Shown: positions 1 through 7,447, numbered from the stretch's first letter. The stretch is 11,318 bases of DNA from DATKKX01 sp035542775 (GCA_035542775.1 DATKKX010000480.1:1-11318); one strand, 5' to 3'. Made by a program: numbers and translations. Notes: generated by a model not told the origin, from the sequence alone.

Positions 1-2
1 CG

Positions 3-1739
3 GAGTTTCCCGATCTGGACAGCACCTCCGTCGTGGGCATGGTGCGAACGATGGGCTTCTCGATGGTTCATGAGACGGCGTTCGGGGCGGACCTGGTCGC
101 TGCGGAATATCGTCGATTGCTTGAGGGGAACGACGGGAAACGTTACATCGCCACCACGTGCCCGGCGGTTGTCGCCTACGTTGAGAGGTATCATCCCGAC
201 CTGCTTCCATCGTTGGCGCCGATCGTCTCGCCCATGATCGCCACCGCGCGGGCTCTGCGACGAATATATCGACCGCCGCTGAAGGTCGTTTTCATCGGTC
301 CTTGCGTCGCCAAGAAAGGCGAAGCGGCCAGCCGGAAGGTCGCGAGCGAAGTCGACGCCGTGCTGACCTTCGTCGAGTTTCGCGAGATGATTCACGAACG
401 GGCGATCGATCCGCAATCCGTCGAGGCCACCGATTTCGATCCGCCTCATGCCGGGGCTGGCCTGCTGTACCCGATCAGCCGGGGGATACTTCAGGCCGCG
501 GGGCTGCCGGAGGACCTGCTGGCGGGAGAAGTGGTGGCGGCGGACGGGCGGGGCGAGTTCATCGAGGCGATCCGTGAGTTCGAGGGCGGCGATCTGGACG
601 CCCGGCTGCTGGAGGTGCTGTGCTGCAACGGCTGCATCATGGGGCCGGGGATCAGCAGCAAGGCACCGCTGTTCAACCGGCGGGCGCAAGTGAGCCGGTA
701 TGCCAAGCGGCGAATGACCAACCTGGATCTGGAGCGCTGGCACAAGCACTGGTCCGCGCTGGCTGACTTGAACCTGCGCCGAGAGTTCAGCCCTCACGAT
801 CAGCGCATCGCGGTCCCCTCGCTGGAACAGTTGACGGAGATCCTGCACCGCCTGGGTAAATTCAAGCCTGAGGACGAGTTGAATTGCGGGGCGTGCGGCT
901 ACGAGACGTGCTTCGAGCATGCGGCGGCCATTTACAAGGGCCTGGCCGAGAGCGAAATGTGTCTGCCGTATACCATCGAGCAGCTCAAGCACACCTGCCG
1001 GGAGCTGGCCTTCTCCAACGAGCAGCTTGCCAGCACGCAGGAGGCCCTCATGCAGTCGGAGAAGCTGGCCAGCATGGGCCAGTTGGCCGCCGGCATCGCC
1101 CACGAGGTGAACAATCCCCTGGGCACGGTCCTGATGCTCTCCCACATCCTGCTCGACGAATTGCAGCCGGACGACGAGCGCAAGGAAGACTTGGCGCTGA
1201 TCGTCAGCGAGGCCGACCGCTGCAAGAAGATCGTCTCCGGCCTGTTGCAGTTCGCCCGCAAGAACAAGGTCGACCTGGAAATGACCGACATCCGCGAGGT
1301 GGTCGCCCGTTGCGCCCGGACGTTGCGGCTGCCGGAGAATGTCCATGTGCGGACCGAGCACAATGGCGAAGATCCCATGGCGGAGCTGGATCAGGACCAG
1401 ATCGCACAGGTGCTCATGAACCTGGCGACGAACGCCATTGCAGCCATGCCCAACGGCGGCGAGCTGGTGCTGAGAACGGACGGCAACGACGGCAACGTCC
1501 GCTTCTCGGTCTCTGACACCGGCGTGGGCATCCCGCCGGAAAACCGCAAGAAGATATTCGAGCCGTTCTTCACCACCAAACCGGCCGGCCAGGGCACAGG
1601 CCTGGGGCTGGCCGTGAGCTACGGCATCGTAAAGATGCACCAGGGCGACATCCGCGTGGAGTCGAACGCCAACCCCGCCATGGGGCCCACCGGCTCGACA
1701 TTCACGGTGACGCTGCCGCGGAAGAGAATTATGCAGTAA
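3..1739 (+). CDS. Sensory [FeFe]-hydrogenase-like domain fused to Fe-S domain and histidine kinase (5' partial)
   Basis: Probable redox or H2 sensor kinase. The frame is open to the left edge, and the residues before the GTG at 33 still fit a hydrogenase domain, so the N-terminus (usually ferredoxin-like clusters) is missing. Numbering from that GTG: residues 1-210 resemble the Fe-hydrogenase large-subunit C-terminal domain. Cysteines C43 (TTCP), C91 (GPCVAKK), C197 and C201 (CCNGC) align with the four H-cluster ligands of catalytic enzymes. The proton-relay cysteine of TSCCP is Thr here, and GGGxP is degenerate (GPGIS). C285-x2-C288-x4-C293-x16-C310 is a four-Cys Fe-S domain (PF04060-like). 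A short helical linker follows, then HisKA with H357 (AHEVNNP) and HATPase with N467, D495 (DTGVGI) and G521 (GTGLGL). This architecture matches sensory, kinase-linked group C [FeFe] hydrogenases better than a catalytic enzyme. No receiver domain is present; the next gene supplies one. Family assignment is strong; the ligand sensed is inferred. Confidence 0.9.
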   Translation, partial: EFPDLDSTSVVGMVRTMGFSMVHETAFGADLVAAEYRRLLEGNDGKRYIATTCPAVVAYVERYHPDLLPSLAPIVSPMIATARALRRIYRPPLKVVFIGPCVAKKGEAASRKVASEVDAVLTFVEFREMIHERAIDPQSVEATDFDPPHAGAGLLYPISRGILQAAGLPEDLLAGEVVAADGRGEFIEAIREFEGGDLDARLLEVLCCNGCIMGPGISSKAPLFNRRAQVSRYAKRRMTNLDLERWHKHWSALADLNLRREFSPHDQRIAVPSLEQLTEILHRLGKFKPEDELNCGACGYETCFEHAAAIYKGLAESEMCLPYTIEQLKHTCRELAFSNEQLASTQEALMQSEKLASMGQLAAGIAHEVNNPLGTVLMLSHILLDELQPDDERKEDLALIVSEADRCKKIVSGLLQFARKNKVDLEMTDIREVVARCARTLRLPENVHVRTEHNGEDPMAELDQDQIAQVLMNLATNAIAAMPNGGELVLRTDGNDGNVRFSVSDTGVGIPPENRKKIFEPFFTTKPAGQGTGLGLAVSYGIVKMHQGDIRVESNANPAMGPTGSTFTVTLPRKRIMQ

Positions 1740-1752
1740 GGGGGGCCGCTGA

Positions 1753-1771
1753 CTGAAGCCGGCGGCTTCGG
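1753..1771 (+). other. Stem-loop between the two kinase genes
   Basis: CTGAAGCC (1753-1760), loop GGC, then GGCTTCGG (1764-1771) can form an 8-bp stem with one T-G wobble pair. It lies in the 57-nt gap between the sensor gene and the receiver-kinase gene and is flanked by a direct repeat GCTGAC (1748-1753 and 1771-1776). No T-run follows, so it is unlikely to be a full terminator. It could modulate read-through, mRNA stability or the kinase stoichiometry; this is inference only. Confidence 0.35.
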
Positions 1772-1796
1772 CTGACCAACAGGAATTGCAGGCTTT

Positions 1797-2972
1797 ATGG
1801 ATACTTTGCGCGTCTTGGTCGTGGATGATGAACTGGGCATGCAGCACAGCGTGGCGAGAGCCCTGCAACATTTCACCATTCACCTGCCCGACGTAGAGGG
1901 CGAAGTGCAGTTCGAGGTGGATCGGGCATCCAGCGGCGAGGAGGGGCTGACAAAGGTTGCCGCTCAGCCGCCGGATATCCTGCTGCTCGATTACAAGCTC
2001 GGCGACATGACCGGCCTGGAGGTGCTGGAGCGGCTGGTGCAGCAGGAGCACGACGTGCTGACGGTCATGATCACCGCGTTCGCCACGCTGGAGACGGCCA
2101 TCCGCGCGACCAAGTGCGGGGCGTTCGATTTTCTGGCCAAGCCGTTCACGCCGCAGGAATTGAAGGAAACGATCCGCAAGGCCTCACTGCACCTGGTGGT
2201 GCAGCGCCAGGCCCGCAAGCTCGCCGCCGAAAAACGAAAAGTGCGGTTCGAGTTCATTTCCGTCCTGGGGCACGAGCTGAAGGCGCCACTTTCAGCCATC
2301 GAGGGTTACCTGCGGATTCTGAAGGACCGCGCGGCAGGGTCCGATCTGGCGGCCTATGATAACGTCATCGACCGGTCACTGGTCCGGGCGATGGGCATGC
2401 GCAAGCTGATCCTGGACTTGCTCGACATGACCCGGATCGAGTCCGGTCAGAAGAAGCGTGAGCCGGTCGATGTGGATGTGCGGGAGATCGCCAAGACGGC
2501 GATGGAGACGGTCCGACCCGACGCCCTGGCAAGGAACATAACGCTGCAACTGCACGGCGATGCGCCGGTGCCGATGGTGGCCGATCGCAACGAGATCGAG
2601 ATCATCTTCAACAACCTGCTCTCCAACGCCGTGAAATACAATCGCGACGGCGGACGCGTGGATGTACGGATCGGGCAGGATGGGCAAAAGGTGACCATCA
2701 CCGTCGCGGACACGGGCATCGGTATGACGCCCGAGGAGGCGGGCAGGCTGTTCAAGGATTTCGTCCGCATCAAGAGCGAGAAGACGGTGAGCATTCCCGG
2801 CAGCGGCCTGGGACTGTCACTGGTCAAGAAGCTGGCGATCATGTACGGGGGCGACGCAACGGTCAGCAGCAAGCCGGACGTCGGCAGCACCTTTACCGTG
2901 GTGATGCAGCGAAGCAACAAGCCGCCGACAACGGAACATGAACCGAAACGAGACAGCACAGTGGCTCCGTGA
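1797..2972 (+). CDS. Receiver domain-histidine kinase protein (hybrid, no DNA-binding output)
   Basis: Signal-transduction protein of 391 residues. Residues 5-125 are a CheY-like receiver with acidic pocket D10/D11, phospho-acceptor D65 (LLLDYK), T93 and K115 (AKPF). After a short charged helical linker comes HisKA with H159 (GHELKAPLSAIEGY), then HATPase with N277, D305 (DTGIGM) and G335 (GSGLGL). No transmembrane segment, PAS domain or helix-turn-helix is visible, so it is probably cytoplasmic and passes phosphate on rather than binding DNA. It lies 57 nt after the hydrogenase-like sensor kinase, so the simplest model is that the sensor phosphorylates D65 and thereby controls this kinase; the downstream partner is not in the window. 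The ribosome site is weak (AGGA at 1781-1784, or CAGG at 1789-1792). The last 35 nt overlap hydE, suggesting translational coupling. Confidence 0.88.
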   Translation: MDTLRVLVVDDELGMQHSVARALQHFTIHLPDVEGEVQFEVDRASSGEEGLTKVAAQPPDILLLDYKLGDMTGLEVLERLVQQEHDVLTVMITAFATLETAIRATKCGAFDFLAKPFTPQELKETIRKASLHLVVQRQARKLAAEKRKVRFEFISVLGHELKAPLSAIEGYLRILKDRAAGSDLAAYDNVIDRSLVRAMGMRKLILDLLDMTRIESGQKKREPVDVDVREIAKTAMETVRPDALARNITLQLHGDAPVPMVADRNEIEIIFNNLLSNAVKYNRDGGRVDVRIGQDGQKVTITVADTGIGMTPEEAGRLFKDFVRIKSEKTVSIPGSGLGLSLVKKLAIMYGGDATVSSKPDVGSTFTVVMQRSNKPPTTEHEPKRDSTVAP

Positions 2973-4029
2973 GGGCGATGAGCACCGGCTGGAGGAACTC
3001 TGGCAGCGGGCCGATGCCCAGCGCCGCCGGTACGTCGGCGACGAGGTCTACCTCCGCGGGCTGATCGAGTTCTCCAACTATTGCGCCCGCCTGTGCTGCT
3101 ACTGCGGGTTGCGCGCCGAGAATCCACGGCTCAGGCGATACCGCATGACCGCTGACGAGATCATGGCCTGCGCCCGGCAGGCGGTCGAGTTCGGCTACGG
3201 AACCGTGGTGCTGCAGTCCGGTGAAGATCACGGCATGAGCGTGACCTGGATGGTCGAGCTGATTCGGCGGATCAAGGCGGAAACTCCGCTCGCGGTCACG
3301 CTCAGCCTGGGTGAGCGTGGAGAAGACGAGCTGCTGGCCTGGCGTAAGGCCGGGGCCGACAGATACCTGCTGCGGTTTGAGACGTCCAACGAAGAGCTGT
3401 ATCAGCGAATTCATCCGCCGCTCATCGGCCGGCCTGCGGACCGTATCGGCATCCTGCGGATGCTGCGGCGGCTGGGATACGAAGTCGGCAGCGGCGTGAT
3501 GATCGGGATTCCCGGCCAGACCTATGAAGACCTGGCGAACGACCTGGAGCTCTTCCGCGAGCTGGATCTGGACATGATCGGCGTCGGCCCGTTTCTGCCG
3601 CACCCGGAGACGCCGCTGGGCCGGGGTGACGAACTGATCGCGGCGCCGGAGGGTGAGCAGGCGCCAAACTCCGAGCTAATGACCTACAAGATGGTCGCCT
3701 TGACCCGGCTGGTGTGTCCAAGGGCGAACATTCCCAGCACGACCGCGCTGGCCACGCTGAACCGCGAGAACGGCCGCGAGCTGGGATTGTGCCGCGGGGC
3801 CAACATCATCATGCCGAACCTGACGCCCGCGGCCTATCGTTGCCTGTACGAGGTCTATCCGGCCAAGGCGTGCCTGTTCGAGACGGCAGAGGCCTGCCAC
3901 GGCTGCATTCAGCGGCGCATTCTCGATTTGGGGCGCAAGATCGGCGCCGGCCGGGGAGATTCGCCCAATCGCCTGGAGCGAGAAGAGGCCTCGGACGAAG
4001 CTACTGCAAGGAACTATAAGCTGACATGA
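2938..4029 (+). CDS. hydE: [FeFe]-hydrogenase maturation radical SAM enzyme HydE
   Basis: HydE is one of three H-cluster maturases; this radical S-adenosylmethionine enzyme processes the iron-cysteine-CO-CN synthon released by HydG on the way to the 2Fe subcluster. The 363-residue length is typical. The SAM cluster motif is C49-x3-C53-x2-C56 within FSNYCARLCCYCGLR, preceded by the family signature VYLRGLIEFSN. VLQSGED and the (GS)GVMIGIPGQT segment also match HydE. C312-x7-C320-x2-C323 reproduces the spacing of the optional second Fe-S site (C311/C319/C322) of Thermotoga maritima HydE, which many homologues lack. The ATG at 2938 lies inside the 3' end of the upstream kinase gene with only a weak GGA upstream, so translation is probably coupled. 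No better in-frame start lies before the conserved region. The stop codon overlaps the hydG start. Confidence 0.95.
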   Translation: MNRNETAQWLREGDEHRLEELWQRADAQRRRYVGDEVYLRGLIEFSNYCARLCCYCGLRAENPRLRRYRMTADEIMACARQAVEFGYGTVVLQSGEDHGMSVTWMVELIRRIKAETPLAVTLSLGERGEDELLAWRKAGADRYLLRFETSNEELYQRIHPPLIGRPADRIGILRMLRRLGYEVGSGVMIGIPGQTYEDLANDLELFRELDLDMIGVGPFLPHPETPLGRGDELIAAPEGEQAPNSELMTYKMVALTRLVCPRANIPSTTALATLNRENGRELGLCRGANIIMPNLTPAAYRCLYEVYPAKACLFETAEACHGCIQRRILDLGRKIGAGRGDSPNRLEREEASDEATARNYKLT

Positions 4030-5447
4030 GCAAGCTGCCTGATTTGACGTTGAGCAAGGGAGCCAGGGACTTTATTGACGACCAGCGTCTGTCTTCGCTG
4101 CTGAACGCGCGGGCCGACGCGGTCCGCGTGCGTGAGGTGATCGCCAAGAGCCTGTCAAAAACGGCGTTGAGCGTCGAGGAGACGGCGGTGCTGGTGAATG
4201 CAGCGTCGCCGGACCTGGTCGAGGAGATCTTCGCCGCCGCACGGCAGTTGAAGCAGGCCGTGTATGGCAACCGGATTGTGCTCTTTGCCCCCCTGTACAT
4301 CGGCAACGACTGCGTCAACGACTGCCTGTACTGCGCGTTCCGCCGCTCGAACCGGGATGAGATCCGCCGTTCGCTCGATCAAGACGAGATTCGCCGGCAG
4401 GTCGAGTCGTTGGAGCAGCAAGGGCACAAGCGACTGATTCTGGTCTTCGGCGAGCATCCCAAATACGACGCCGATTTTATTCATGATTGCGTGGAGACGG
4501 TTTACCGCGTGAAGGTCGGTCACGGTGAGATCCGCCGCGTCAACATAAACGCCGCCCCGCAGGACATCCCCGGCTACAAGCGGATCAAAGAAGCCAAGAT
4601 CGGCACGTTTCAAGTGTTTCAGGAGACGTACCACCACGAGACCTATGCGAGAATGCACCCGTGCAGCACCCGGAAGGGCCATTACCTCTGGCGGCTGGAC
4701 TCGCTCAGCCGGGCCCAGGAGGGCGGCATCGACGATGTAGGCATCGGAGCGTTGTTCGGCCTGTACGACTGGCGGTTCGAGGTGCTGGCGCTGGTGTCAC
4801 ATGCATTGCATCTCCAGACGACGTATGGCGTCGGGCCGCACACGATCAGCTTCCCGCGCGTCCGCCCGGCGTCCGGCGTAGAGCTGCCGGAGCAGTACAA
4901 GGTCGACGACCACAACTTCAAGCGGCTGGTCGCCGTCCTTCGGCTGGCGGTGCCGTATACGGGCCTGATCATGACCGCTCGCGAGCCGCCCGACGTACGC
5001 CGCGAGTGCATGGGCTTCGGCGTCTCGCAGATCGACGCGGGCACACGGCTCGAATTGGGCGGCTATACCGAGGCCGGCGACGCCCAATGCCTGGAACGCG
5101 AGCAGTTCGAGCTCGGTGACATCCGCTCGCTCGGGGAGGTCATGGGTGACCTGATCACCGACGGGTACATCCCCAGCTTCTGCACGGCCTGCTATCGCCT
5201 CGGGCGCACCGGCGAGCATTTCATGGAGTTCGCCATCCCCGGCTTCATCAAGCGCTTCTGCACGCCGAACGCACTGCTGACAGCGGCGGAGTACCTCGTG
5301 GACTACGCGACCCCAGAGGTGCGGGCGGCCGGCGAGAAGTTGATCGCGGCGGAGGTCCAGAAGTTGGAAGACGGTTCCCTGAAAACCGAGCTGATCGACC
5401 GGCTGCGGCGGATTCGGGAAACCGAGGAAAGGGATTTGTATTTCTGA
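4026..5447 (+). CDS. hydG: [FeFe]-hydrogenase maturation radical SAM tyrosine lyase HydG
   Basis: HydG cleaves tyrosine to p-cresol and dehydroglycine and turns the latter into the CO and CN- ligands of the H-cluster, bound to an iron of its auxiliary cluster. The 473-residue length is normal for the family. The SAM-binding cluster motif is C96-x3-C100-x2-C103 (NDCVNDCLYCAF). The C-terminal auxiliary cluster motif C386-x2-C389-x22-C412 (SFCTACYRLGRTGEHFME, then RFCTPNA) separates HydG from its relative ThiH. YHHETYARMHP and DDVGIGALFGLYDWRFEV are further HydG signatures. ATGA overlaps the hydE stop, so the two maturases are made together. The nearest Shine-Dalgarno-like AAGGA (4008-4012) is 13 nt away, again favouring coupling. 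HydF, the scaffold GTPase needed to complete the pathway, is not encoded in the window. The protein looks intact. Confidence 0.97.
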   Translation: MSKLPDLTLSKGARDFIDDQRLSSLLNARADAVRVREVIAKSLSKTALSVEETAVLVNAASPDLVEEIFAAARQLKQAVYGNRIVLFAPLYIGNDCVNDCLYCAFRRSNRDEIRRSLDQDEIRRQVESLEQQGHKRLILVFGEHPKYDADFIHDCVETVYRVKVGHGEIRRVNINAAPQDIPGYKRIKEAKIGTFQVFQETYHHETYARMHPCSTRKGHYLWRLDSLSRAQEGGIDDVGIGALFGLYDWRFEVLALVSHALHLQTTYGVGPHTISFPRVRPASGVELPEQYKVDDHNFKRLVAVLRLAVPYTGLIMTAREPPDVRRECMGFGVSQIDAGTRLELGGYTEAGDAQCLEREQFELGDIRSLGEVMGDLITDGYIPSFCTACYRLGRTGEHFMEFAIPGFIKRFCTPNALLTAAEYLVDYATPEVRAAGEKLIAAEVQKLEDGSLKTELIDRLRRIRETEERDLYF

Positions 5448-5455
5448 GGACGTAC

Positions 5456-5472
5456 GCAGGTATAATACCTGC
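5456..5472 (+). promoter_or_regulatory. Palindromic operator with embedded -10 box, leaderless promoter of the DUF4160 gene
   Basis: GCAGGTAT-A-ATACCTGC is a 17-nt palindrome with 8-bp arms around one base, ending immediately before the ATG at 5473. A perfect TATAAT lies inside it (5461-5466), so initiation about 7 nt downstream would fall on the start codon itself and give a leaderless mRNA. A possible -35 is TTGTAT (5436-5441) with a longish 19-nt spacer, inside the hydG 3' end. A repressor on the palindrome would directly block RNA polymerase, as in autoregulated toxin-antitoxin operons. Palindrome and box are seen; leaderless start and autoregulation are inferred. Confidence 0.65.
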
Positions 5473-5706
5473 ATGCCCACGGTTCTGCGTGCAAAAGGTT
5501 ATCGCTTCTTCTTTAGCGCCGACCGCCCCGAAGCCCCGCATATCCATGTTGAAAAAGGCGAAGGATATGCAAAGTTCTGGCTCGAACCCGTAGCGGTGGC
5601 CCAGTCGAGAGGCTTCGCCAGTCATGAATTGACCGAGATTGCCAGGATCGTTGCGCGGAACCGACGGTTTCTGCGGGAGAAATGGAATGAGCACTTCGCC
5701 GGTTAG
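5473..5706 (+). CDS. DUF4160 family small protein (putative toxin-antitoxin component)
   Basis: A 77-residue cytosolic protein that fits the DUF4160 family: N-terminal MPTVLRAKGYRFFFSADRPE, then the PHIHVEKGEGYAKFWLEP block and a C-terminal helix NRRFLREKWNEHF. No enzymatic residues are assignable with certainty. DUF4160 genes commonly sit next to DUF2442 genes, as here, and such pairs are often suspected to be toxin-antitoxin-like modules; the biochemical role is not established as far as I know. The start is fixed by its position at the end of the palindrome; no Shine-Dalgarno precedes it, which supports leaderless expression. It begins 25 nt after hydG and overlaps the next gene by 20 nt. 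The pair interrupts what may once have been a hydG-aspA operon, suggesting later insertion. Confidence 0.8.
   Translation: MPTVLRAKGYRFFFSADRPEAPHIHVEKGEGYAKFWLEPVAVAQSRGFASHELTEIARIVARNRRFLREKWNEHFAG
5675..5680 (+). promoter_or_regulatory. Shine-Dalgarno site fixing the DUF2442 start
   Basis: GGGAGA lies 6 nt before the ATG at 5687, inside the end of the DUF4160 gene. It favours this ATG over the in-frame upstream start at 5639. Confidence 0.65.
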
Positions 5707-5929
5707 AGTAGAACCGCTGGCGGTGGAGGTTGCCTTCACGAAGGACAGCCTCTGTGTGCGGTTGGCGGATGGCCGCGAAATCAGTGCGCCGCTGACATGG
5801 TTTCCGCGGCTGCAAACGGCCAGCGCCAAGAAGCTCAAGAACTGGCGACTGATCGGGGGGGGCGTCGGCATCCATTGGCCAGAGTTGGATGAAGATGTCT
5901 CTGTCGAGGGCTTGCTGGCGATCCGGTAG
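5687..5929 (+). CDS. DUF2442 family small protein (partner of DUF4160)
   Basis: An 80-residue protein with the DUF2442 pattern: a beta-rich N-terminal half (VEVAFTKDSLCVRLADGREISAPLTWFPRL) and the closing block NWRLIGGGVGIHWPELDEDVSVEGLLA. The start at 5687 is preferred over 5639 because of the GGGAGA ribosome site and because the family begins near here. The 20-nt overlap with the DUF4160 gene means co-translation. Some DUF2442 proteins carry an extra C-terminal DNA-binding domain; this one does not, so if the palindrome at 5456-5472 is an operator, the binder may be this protein alone, the complex of both, or something else. Role in a toxin-antitoxin-like pair is inference from arrangement. 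Confidence 0.8.
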   Translation: MSTSPVRVEPLAVEVAFTKDSLCVRLADGREISAPLTWFPRLQTASAKKLKNWRLIGGGVGIHWPELDEDVSVEGLLAIR

Positions 5930-5974
5930 GTCGCTGGCTTGGAAGGCCCGAAGTAAGACTGCCATTGCAGATTC

Positions 5975-7393
5975 ATGAGTTCATTTCGAACGGAAAACGA
6001 TCTCTTAGGCGAGCGCCGTGTCCTCACCCGCGCCCTGCACGGTATCTACACGCAGCGCGCGATTGAGAACTTTCCCCTGGCCCGGCGGCCGGTGCATCGA
6101 GCCCTGGTTCATGCCTATGGGGCGGTAAAGCTGGCCTGCGCCCGGACGAACCGCGCCCTGGGCGTCCTGCCGGAGGCCAAAGCCGACGCCATCGAATCCG
6201 CCTGCCGGGAGATGATGGACGGCCGGCTCGACGAGCACATCGTCGTTGATACCTTGCAAGGCGGGGCCGGCACGTCGACGAACATGAACGTCAATGAAGT
6301 GCTGGCCAATCGGGCACTGCAACTGCTCGGCAAGGCGCCCGGCGATTATGCCGCGGTCAGCCCGCTGGACGACGTCAACCTCCATCAATCGACCAACGAC
6401 ACGTATCCGACGGCCCTGCGCGTCGCGGCGATCCAGCAGCTTCGCATCCTCGAACGAGAGGTCGTCTCCCTGGTCGAGGCGTTTCAGGTCAAGGAGAAGC
6501 ATTTCGCCCACATCGTGAAGGTCGGGCGGACGCAGTTGCAGGACGCGGTGCTGACAACGCTGGGCCGGGAGATGTCCGCGTACGCCGAGGCCCTCGGGCG
6601 CGATCGCTGGCGGATCTACAAGTGCGAGGAGCGGCTGCGGGTCGTCAACTTGGGCGGCACGGCGATCGGCACGGGGCTGGCCGCACCGCGGGAGTACATC
6701 TTTCGCGTGGTCGATGAACTGCGCGACATCACCGGCCTGGGGCTGGCCCGGGCGGAGAATCTGGTCGAGGCGACGCAGAATGCTGACGTGTTCGTCGAAG
6801 TCAGCGGCATCCTCAAGGCCTGCGCCAGCAACTTACTGAAGATCGCGAGCGACCTGCGGCTGATGTCGTCGGGACCCGATGCGGGCTTCGGCGAGATCCG
6901 CCTGCCGGCGCGGCAGGCAGGCTCGTCGATCATGCCCGGCAAGATCAACCCGGTCATCCCCGAGGCGGTTTCGCAGGCAGCGATGATGGTGATGGCGAAC
7001 GATCAGGCGATCGCCCAGGCCTGCTCGCTGGGCAATCTCGAATTGAACGCGTTTCTGCCGCTGATCGCGGACGCGCTATTGGGCAGTCTCGACCTGCTGG
7101 CGAACGCCTGCTCGATCCTGCGTCGCCACTGCATTGAGGGTATGGAGGCCGATGAAGAGCGATGCCGGCAAAACGTGGAAGGTGCGACGGCGTGCGTCAC
7201 CGCGCTGGTCCCCGCACTCGGCTACGAACTCGCCCAAACCGTCGCCGAAGCCGCCCGGACCGAAGGCAAGACCATACGCGCCATCGTTGTAGAACGAGGC
7301 TTACTGACATCTCAGCAATTCGACGAACTGATCTCGCCGGAGGCGGTGATGCGGCTGGGCTCGCCGCCGACGTGTGACCGGACAGTTAAGTGA
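5975..7393 (+). CDS. aspA: Aspartate ammonia-lyase (fumarase/aspartase superfamily)
   Basis: Catalyses reversible deamination of L-aspartate to fumarate and ammonia, as a cytoplasmic homotetramer. The 472-residue length and all three superfamily conserved regions are present: GTSTNMNVNEVLANRA (from G99), HQSTNDTYPT (S139/T140/N141), and the signature loop GSSIMPGKINP (G316-P326), whose serine S317 or S318 is the catalytic base. VGRTQLQDAV (183-192) has Gln where fumarase C has His, as I recall for E. coli-type aspartase, so aspartase is preferred over fumarase; argininosuccinate lyase or adenylosuccinate lyase are unlikely. It follows the DUF4160/DUF2442 pair by 45 nt without an obvious ribosome site. 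Aspartase genes are recurrent neighbours of hydE/hydG/hydF operons, and ammonia released here might feed the azadithiolate bridge of the H-cluster; that role is inference. Confidence 0.9.
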   Translation: MSSFRTENDLLGERRVLTRALHGIYTQRAIENFPLARRPVHRALVHAYGAVKLACARTNRALGVLPEAKADAIESACREMMDGRLDEHIVVDTLQGGAGTSTNMNVNEVLANRALQLLGKAPGDYAAVSPLDDVNLHQSTNDTYPTALRVAAIQQLRILEREVVSLVEAFQVKEKHFAHIVKVGRTQLQDAVLTTLGREMSAYAEALGRDRWRIYKCEERLRVVNLGGTAIGTGLAAPREYIFRVVDELRDITGLGLARAENLVEATQNADVFVEVSGILKACASNLLKIASDLRLMSSGPDAGFGEIRLPARQAGSSIMPGKINPVIPEAVSQAAMMVMANDQAIAQACSLGNLELNAFLPLIADALLGSLDLLANACSILRRHCIEGMEADEERCRQNVEGATACVTALVPALGYELAQTVAEAARTEGKTIRAIVVERGLLTSQQFDELISPEAVMRLGSPPTCDRTVK

Positions 7394-7447
7394 GGAACAA
7401 GCAGGCCCGTTCGTCGATACCGATCGCGCCGGTCGTCCGGTAACAGG

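Noticed and set aside
33..35. GTG at 33 as the true start of the sensor kinase
   Set aside because: The frame stays open to base 3 and the residues before it fit a hydrogenase domain; the domain would otherwise begin mid-fold.
1740..1796. Intrinsic terminator between the two kinase genes
   Set aside because: The stem-loop has no T-run after it, so read-through is expected.
2893..3603. Open frame on the - strand opposite hydE (also 2447-3127)
   Set aside because: Antisense shadow of the unmistakable HydE and kinase sequences.
5639..5686. Upstream start for the DUF2442 gene
   Set aside because: No family likeness for the added residues, and GGGAGA lies at the right distance from the ATG at 5687.
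5248..6027. 259-codon frame on the - strand across hydG end, DUF4160, DUF2442 and aspA start
   Set aside because: Crosses four recognisable + strand genes and shows no domain of its own.
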